NCBI GenBank assembly: GCA_027596195.1
Contig: JADGJG010000909.1
Coordinates: 1-10,000, forward strand
Source: Podochytrium sp. JEL0797
Taxonomy: Eukaryota > Chytridiomycota > Chytridiomycetes > Chytridiales > Chytriomycetaceae
DNA: 10,000 nt
Direction: 5' to 3'
The first letter of the stretch is position 1. The number at the start of each line of letters is the position of its first letter. Of the stretch, positions 6,565 through 10,000 are shown one piece after another. The notes below the pieces were generated by a model, which worked only from the letters and a program-made list of their open reading frames with translations, ran no database searches and was not told where the DNA came from. A program made the translations under genes and the position numbers.

Positions 6565-9500
6565 ATGAGCAACAACAACATGGACCCCAATTTCCGACAG
6601 CCTCGGCGCATGCCCACTACAGACAGCCAGGCGAGCGCCACTTCTGCGGCGTCGTTCTACGCGCAGCAGCAACAGCAGCAGCCGCCGCCGCCGCCGCGTG
6701 CGCGAGGCCCGCCCTCGAACGTGGCTTCTTTGCAGAGCAGCGTGGCACCGCCTTTGCAGAGTCAGCAGCACTTCCAGGGCCCGCCGCCGCCTTCGCTTTC
6801 GCAACAACAACAACAGCACCAGCAGTACGCCATGCCGCAGCAGCAGCAGTTTGCCCCAGCCCCACCAGGCCTTCCCTACGTAAGTGCCTGATCGCACGTC
6901 TCCAACTCGCTAAGACACCCCCCTCGTTGATCACAAAGCAGTCCGACCGCGACGCCCTGATGCGAAACGGCCAACCCATGGGCATGCAAGCCTACCCCAT
7001 GCCCTCCCCCATGTCCGCCCCACCCAACCCTTACGCCTACCCCCCCGGTGGCTCCGGATACGGACAACCCCTGTACGGTCCCGTCCTGATCCCCGTTGGC
7101 ATCCCGCCCCCGGGAATGATGTCGGACCCACGTATGGGTGGGAACATCAACAATATGCAAGTAAGTCAAGGTGTGTTGAGTGCGCCGACGAGACGGGTGG
7201 TCAAGAAGGTGGAGCTCACGAAGGAGGGGAATTTGGTGCTTGATATTCCTGTGCCGGACCGGGTGTTGCAGTTGGGGCAGTTTAAGGAGGGGGCGGAGTT
7301 TACGCAGATGCGGTACACGGCTGTTACGTGTGATCCGGATGAGTTTAGTAAGGGGGGGTATGTGTTGAGGCAGCAGGAGTCCAAGAGACCGACTGAGATC
7401 TTTATTGTCGTGACCATGTGAGGAAATTTGTGGAGATTGGGGTGGCTGGATTTAATTTAGGATATTGATGACTCATGTTCAGGTATAACGAAGGCGACGA
7501 CTTGTTCTGCAAGACGATGCTGGCGCTCATGCAAAACATTTCGTACCTCTGCAAGAGGTCCCGCTCTTCCACGTGGGGCGAGCACGGGTGGCAAAAAGTC
7601 GTGATTTGTATCGTGTCGGACGGTCGAACCAAGATTCACCCGCGCACGCTCAATGTTTTGGGTTTGATGGGTGTGTTTCAGGATGGAATCATGAAGAACA
7701 AGGTTAGCGACAAGGATGTGACGGCCCACTTGTTTGAATACACGACCCAATTGGCGGTTGACCCTGACATGAACATTTCGGGAGCCCAGCAAGGGTGAGT
7801 TTTAGTCTGTAATTTCGGTGCTTTGCTTGTTCCTAACCGACTTTGCGTTAGAATCGTTCCGTGCCAGATCTTGTTCTGCTTGAAGGAAAAGAACGCCAAG
7901 AAAATCAACTCCCACCGTTGGTTCTTCAACGCGTTTGGAAACCTATTGCGTCCAAACATTTGTATTCTCATTGACGTCGGTACCAAGCCATCCGACAGCT
8001 CTCTCTACCACCTCTGGAAGGCGTTTGACAAGAACCCGCAGATTGGCGGCGCCTGTGGAGAAATCTACGCCGAGTTGGGATGGGGCTGGAGCAAGCTGCT
8101 CAACCCGCTCGTTGCCTCGCAAAACTTCGAGTACAAGATGTCCAATATTCTCGACAAGCCGCTCGAGTCTTCTTTCGGTTTCATTTCCGTGTTGCCTGGA
8201 GCCTTCTCGGCCTACCGATACGCCGCGTTGCAAGGAGTCCCGCTGCAGCAATACTTCAAGGGCGAGACGATGCACGGCGGAGACAACATTTTCCAAGCCA
8301 ACATGTACCTCGCCGAAGACCGTATCCTCTGTTTCGAGCTCGTCACCAAGGCCAAGTCAAGATGGATCCTGCGTTACGTCAAGGCCGCGCGAGCCGAAAC
8401 AGACGTTCCCGACACGATTGCCGAGTTCATTTCGCAGCGTCGTCGGTGGTTGAACGGGTCCTTCTTTGCGACCCTCCACGCGCTCATCAACTGGTCCTTG
8501 ATTTTCCGAAGCGATCACAGCATTTTTAGAAAGCTCGCTTTCTGTGTTGAGTTTGTGTACAACTTTGTGAACCTTGCGTTCAATTGGACGGGGATTGCCA
8601 ACTTTTTCCTCGCCTTCTACTTTCTGATGGACCCTTCGAATCCGGTCGTTTTGCAGACATATGACCCTACCACGGGAGGTGTTGCGATTGGGTCGAACGT
8701 GATTTACGCGTTGGGACCCACGGGGAACTGTACGCCGCAACAACGCGCCGCCGGATACACTGGCTGCTCCTTCAGTTTCAACCAGCTCTTCACGACTCTC
8801 CTCGTGGACGCCTACATCGCTTCCATGATCCTCCTGTTTGTCCTCTCCCTCGGAAACAGACCACAAGGCTCCAAAGTCACGTACCTCATCATCATGATTC
8901 TCTTTGCCTTGATCATGCTCGTACTTCTCTACCTCGGAGGATTCGCCGTGTACGCCGTGATTGTCTTCACGCAAGCGCAGCTTTCGGGAAACAATCCCAA
9001 CAATCTGAGCACGATTCAGTTTCTGTTTGAAACGAGTTTGTTCCGCGATATTGTCTTGTCGACAGGGTCTACTTATGGGATTTATTTCCTCACGAGTTTC
9101 TTGTATTTGGAGCCGTGGCACATGTTTACGTCGTTGTTGCAGTATATGATGCTGCTTCCTTCGTATGTGAATATTTTGAACGTGTATGCTTGTGAGTTGC
9201 TCTTTATGTTTCTTGAATTCCCTTTTTCTCGAATTCTAAAACAAATTCTTTTTGTCACAGTCTGCAACCTCCACGACGTATCCTGGGGAACCAAAGGCGA
9301 CAACGGACCCACCGGCGACCTCGGCGTGGCCAAAACCTCCAAAGACGGCAACAAAGACGTGGCCGAAGTCGAAGTCCCATCGGACCGCAACGACATCAAC
9401 ACGGGCTACGACAAACATATTGCGTCCCTCAAATCCCCGCGCGAAAACGAAAAAAAGAAGCGCGACGCCAAGACGAAGCAGGAAGACTATTTCCGCAATT

Positions 9501-9742
9501 TCCGCACTTCGGTTGTGATTTGGTGGTTGTTTACGAATGGGGTGCTTGTGGGAGTGTTGACGACGCCTTGGATCAAGACGTGGTTGTATTCGGCCATGAA
9601 TTTGCATGGGGATTCGGGTATGACGGCGGATTCGAATATCAATCCGTATTTGAAGTTTATTTTTTATGCGAATTTGGGGTTGGCTACGTGTCGGTTTTTG
9701 GGGAGTGTGTTTTATTTGTTTACGCAGGGGATTTGGGGGTAG
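6565..9742 (+). CDS. chitin synthase, division 1 (class I-III type), 974 aa
   Basis: It makes chitin at the plasma membrane from UDP-GlcNAc. Five exons: 6565-6879, 6942-7417, 7483-7794, 7852-9191, 9261-9742. Introns are 62, 65, 57 and 69 nt, all GT-AG, and the third has a textbook CTAAC branch. Residues 1-180 are Gln/Pro-rich and disordered. About 188-260 is the chitin synthase N-terminal domain ([10 protein letters not shown]). The glycosyltransferase core follows: [12 protein letters not shown] (265-276), SDGR (309-312), DVGTKP (409-414), the catalytic EDR (523-525) and QRRRW (563-567). SWGTKG is at 822-827. Hydrophobic spans lie at about 595-628, 682-701, 711-740 and 775-812, then two C-terminal spans at 899-915 and 946-972. 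Length and order fit the family. The start ATG 6565 is the first in this frame, with an A at -3. The last intron is stop-free and a multiple of three, so an unspliced reading frame also exists; family conservation across the join ([14 protein letters not shown]) favours splicing. Confidence 0.97.
9192..9260 (+). other. last intron of the chitin synthase gene, 69 nt, frame-preserving
   Basis: Donor GTGAGT, branch-like TTCTAAAAC and acceptor CACAG. Removal gives [14 protein letters not shown], the sequence expected in the family. If kept, it adds 23 mostly hydrophobic residues without a stop. Confidence 0.85.
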
Positions 9743-9941
9743 ATGTTTTGTTGCGGGTGGTGCTAGTGGGGTTCTGTTTCTTTTTTGGTTTTCTTTCTCT
9801 GTCTCTTTTTTTTTGTTGTTGTTTGTACGTGCGAATAGATTGCTTCATATTAAATATAAAAGGGAATTATTGCCCACTCTGGGTGCGGGACAGGGAATCT
9901 CCGCGACTCCGGCTCCCCAAAAAAATTGCCAAAAAACAAAC
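9743..9941 (+). promoter_or_regulatory. chitin synthase 3' region and promoter of the next gene
   Basis: A T/pyrimidine-rich stretch (about 9776-9823) follows the chitin synthase stop and probably carries its 3' end; no AATAAA is present. The second half serves as promoter and leader for the gene at 9942, with an A-rich sequence just before its ATG. Confidence 0.5.
9855..9862 (+). promoter_or_regulatory. TATA box of the gene starting at 9942
   Basis: TATAAAAG, a perfect TATA-box match, lies 87 bases upstream of the ATG at 9942. A leader of roughly 50 bases would follow from the usual spacing. Confidence 0.65.
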
Positions 9942-10000
9942 ATGTCCGAAAATCTCCATCACGACGAAACCGAGGACTTTGAATATCACGAAACCAACTG
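9942..10000 (+). CDS. start of an unidentified acidic protein, cut by window end
   Basis: ATG 9942 in an A-rich context (AAACATG) opens a frame of 19 codons that runs off the window: MSENLHHDETEDFEYHETN. It is acidic and rich in His, Glu and Asp. The TATA box upstream and the C/A-ending codons, which are the usual pattern at gene starts in this window, support a real gene. The visible part is too short to name a family. Confidence 0.55.
   Translation, partial: MSENLHHDETEDFEYHETN

Noticed and set aside
6528..6941. Alanine-rich reading frame opening at 6528 and running into the second chitin synthase exon
   Set aside because: It runs through the first intron and reads the Gln/Pro-coding exon out of frame; the frame from ATG 6565 with a GTAAGT donor is far better.
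8357..9121. 254-codon minus-strand ORF opposite the chitin synthase
   Set aside because: Antisense shadow of a strongly conserved coding exon, with no independent features.

Overview
This window looks like nuclear DNA of a fungus, probably an early-diverging, intron-rich lineage (chytrid-like or zygomycete-like; an inference, not proven). The support is a division-1 chitin synthase, a GSK-3 kinase, many short GT-AG introns (53 to 132 nt in the models below) with CTAAC/CTAAA-type branch sequences, compact spacing, and AATAAA signals about 35 nt after two of the stop codons. No bacterial operon, CRISPR, transposon or viral gene is visible.

Layout: 1-984 holds no gene I can settle. The best hint is a small spliced minus-strand gene starting at 982. 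983-1624 is non-coding as far as I can see and leads into a single-exon 112-residue two-helix membrane protein (1625-1963, +). It converges on a two-exon SUZ-domain, glutamine-rich putative RNA-binding protein (2168-3510, -). That gene is divergent from an eight-exon GSK-3/shaggy kinase (3939-6087, +), and they share a 428-bp promoter region with paired CRE-like sites. After a 477-bp spacer with an 18-G run comes a five-exon chitin synthase of 974 residues (6565-9742, +). A TATA box at 9855 precedes the start of one more plus-strand gene, cut by the window edge (9942-10000).

Functionally this is a housekeeping neighbourhood: cell-wall chitin synthesis, a central signalling kinase, and a probable mRNA-binding factor. 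Nothing indicates a co-regulated cluster. The least ordinary signals are (1) a repeated switch inside coding exons from C/A-ending codons at the 5' side to G/T-ending codons at the 3' side, seen in several unrelated genes; (2) a 17-residue insertion in the N-lobe of the kinase; (3) a 69-nt, stop-free, frame-keeping last intron in the chitin synthase; and (4) a possible frameshifted membrane-protein gene at the left end.
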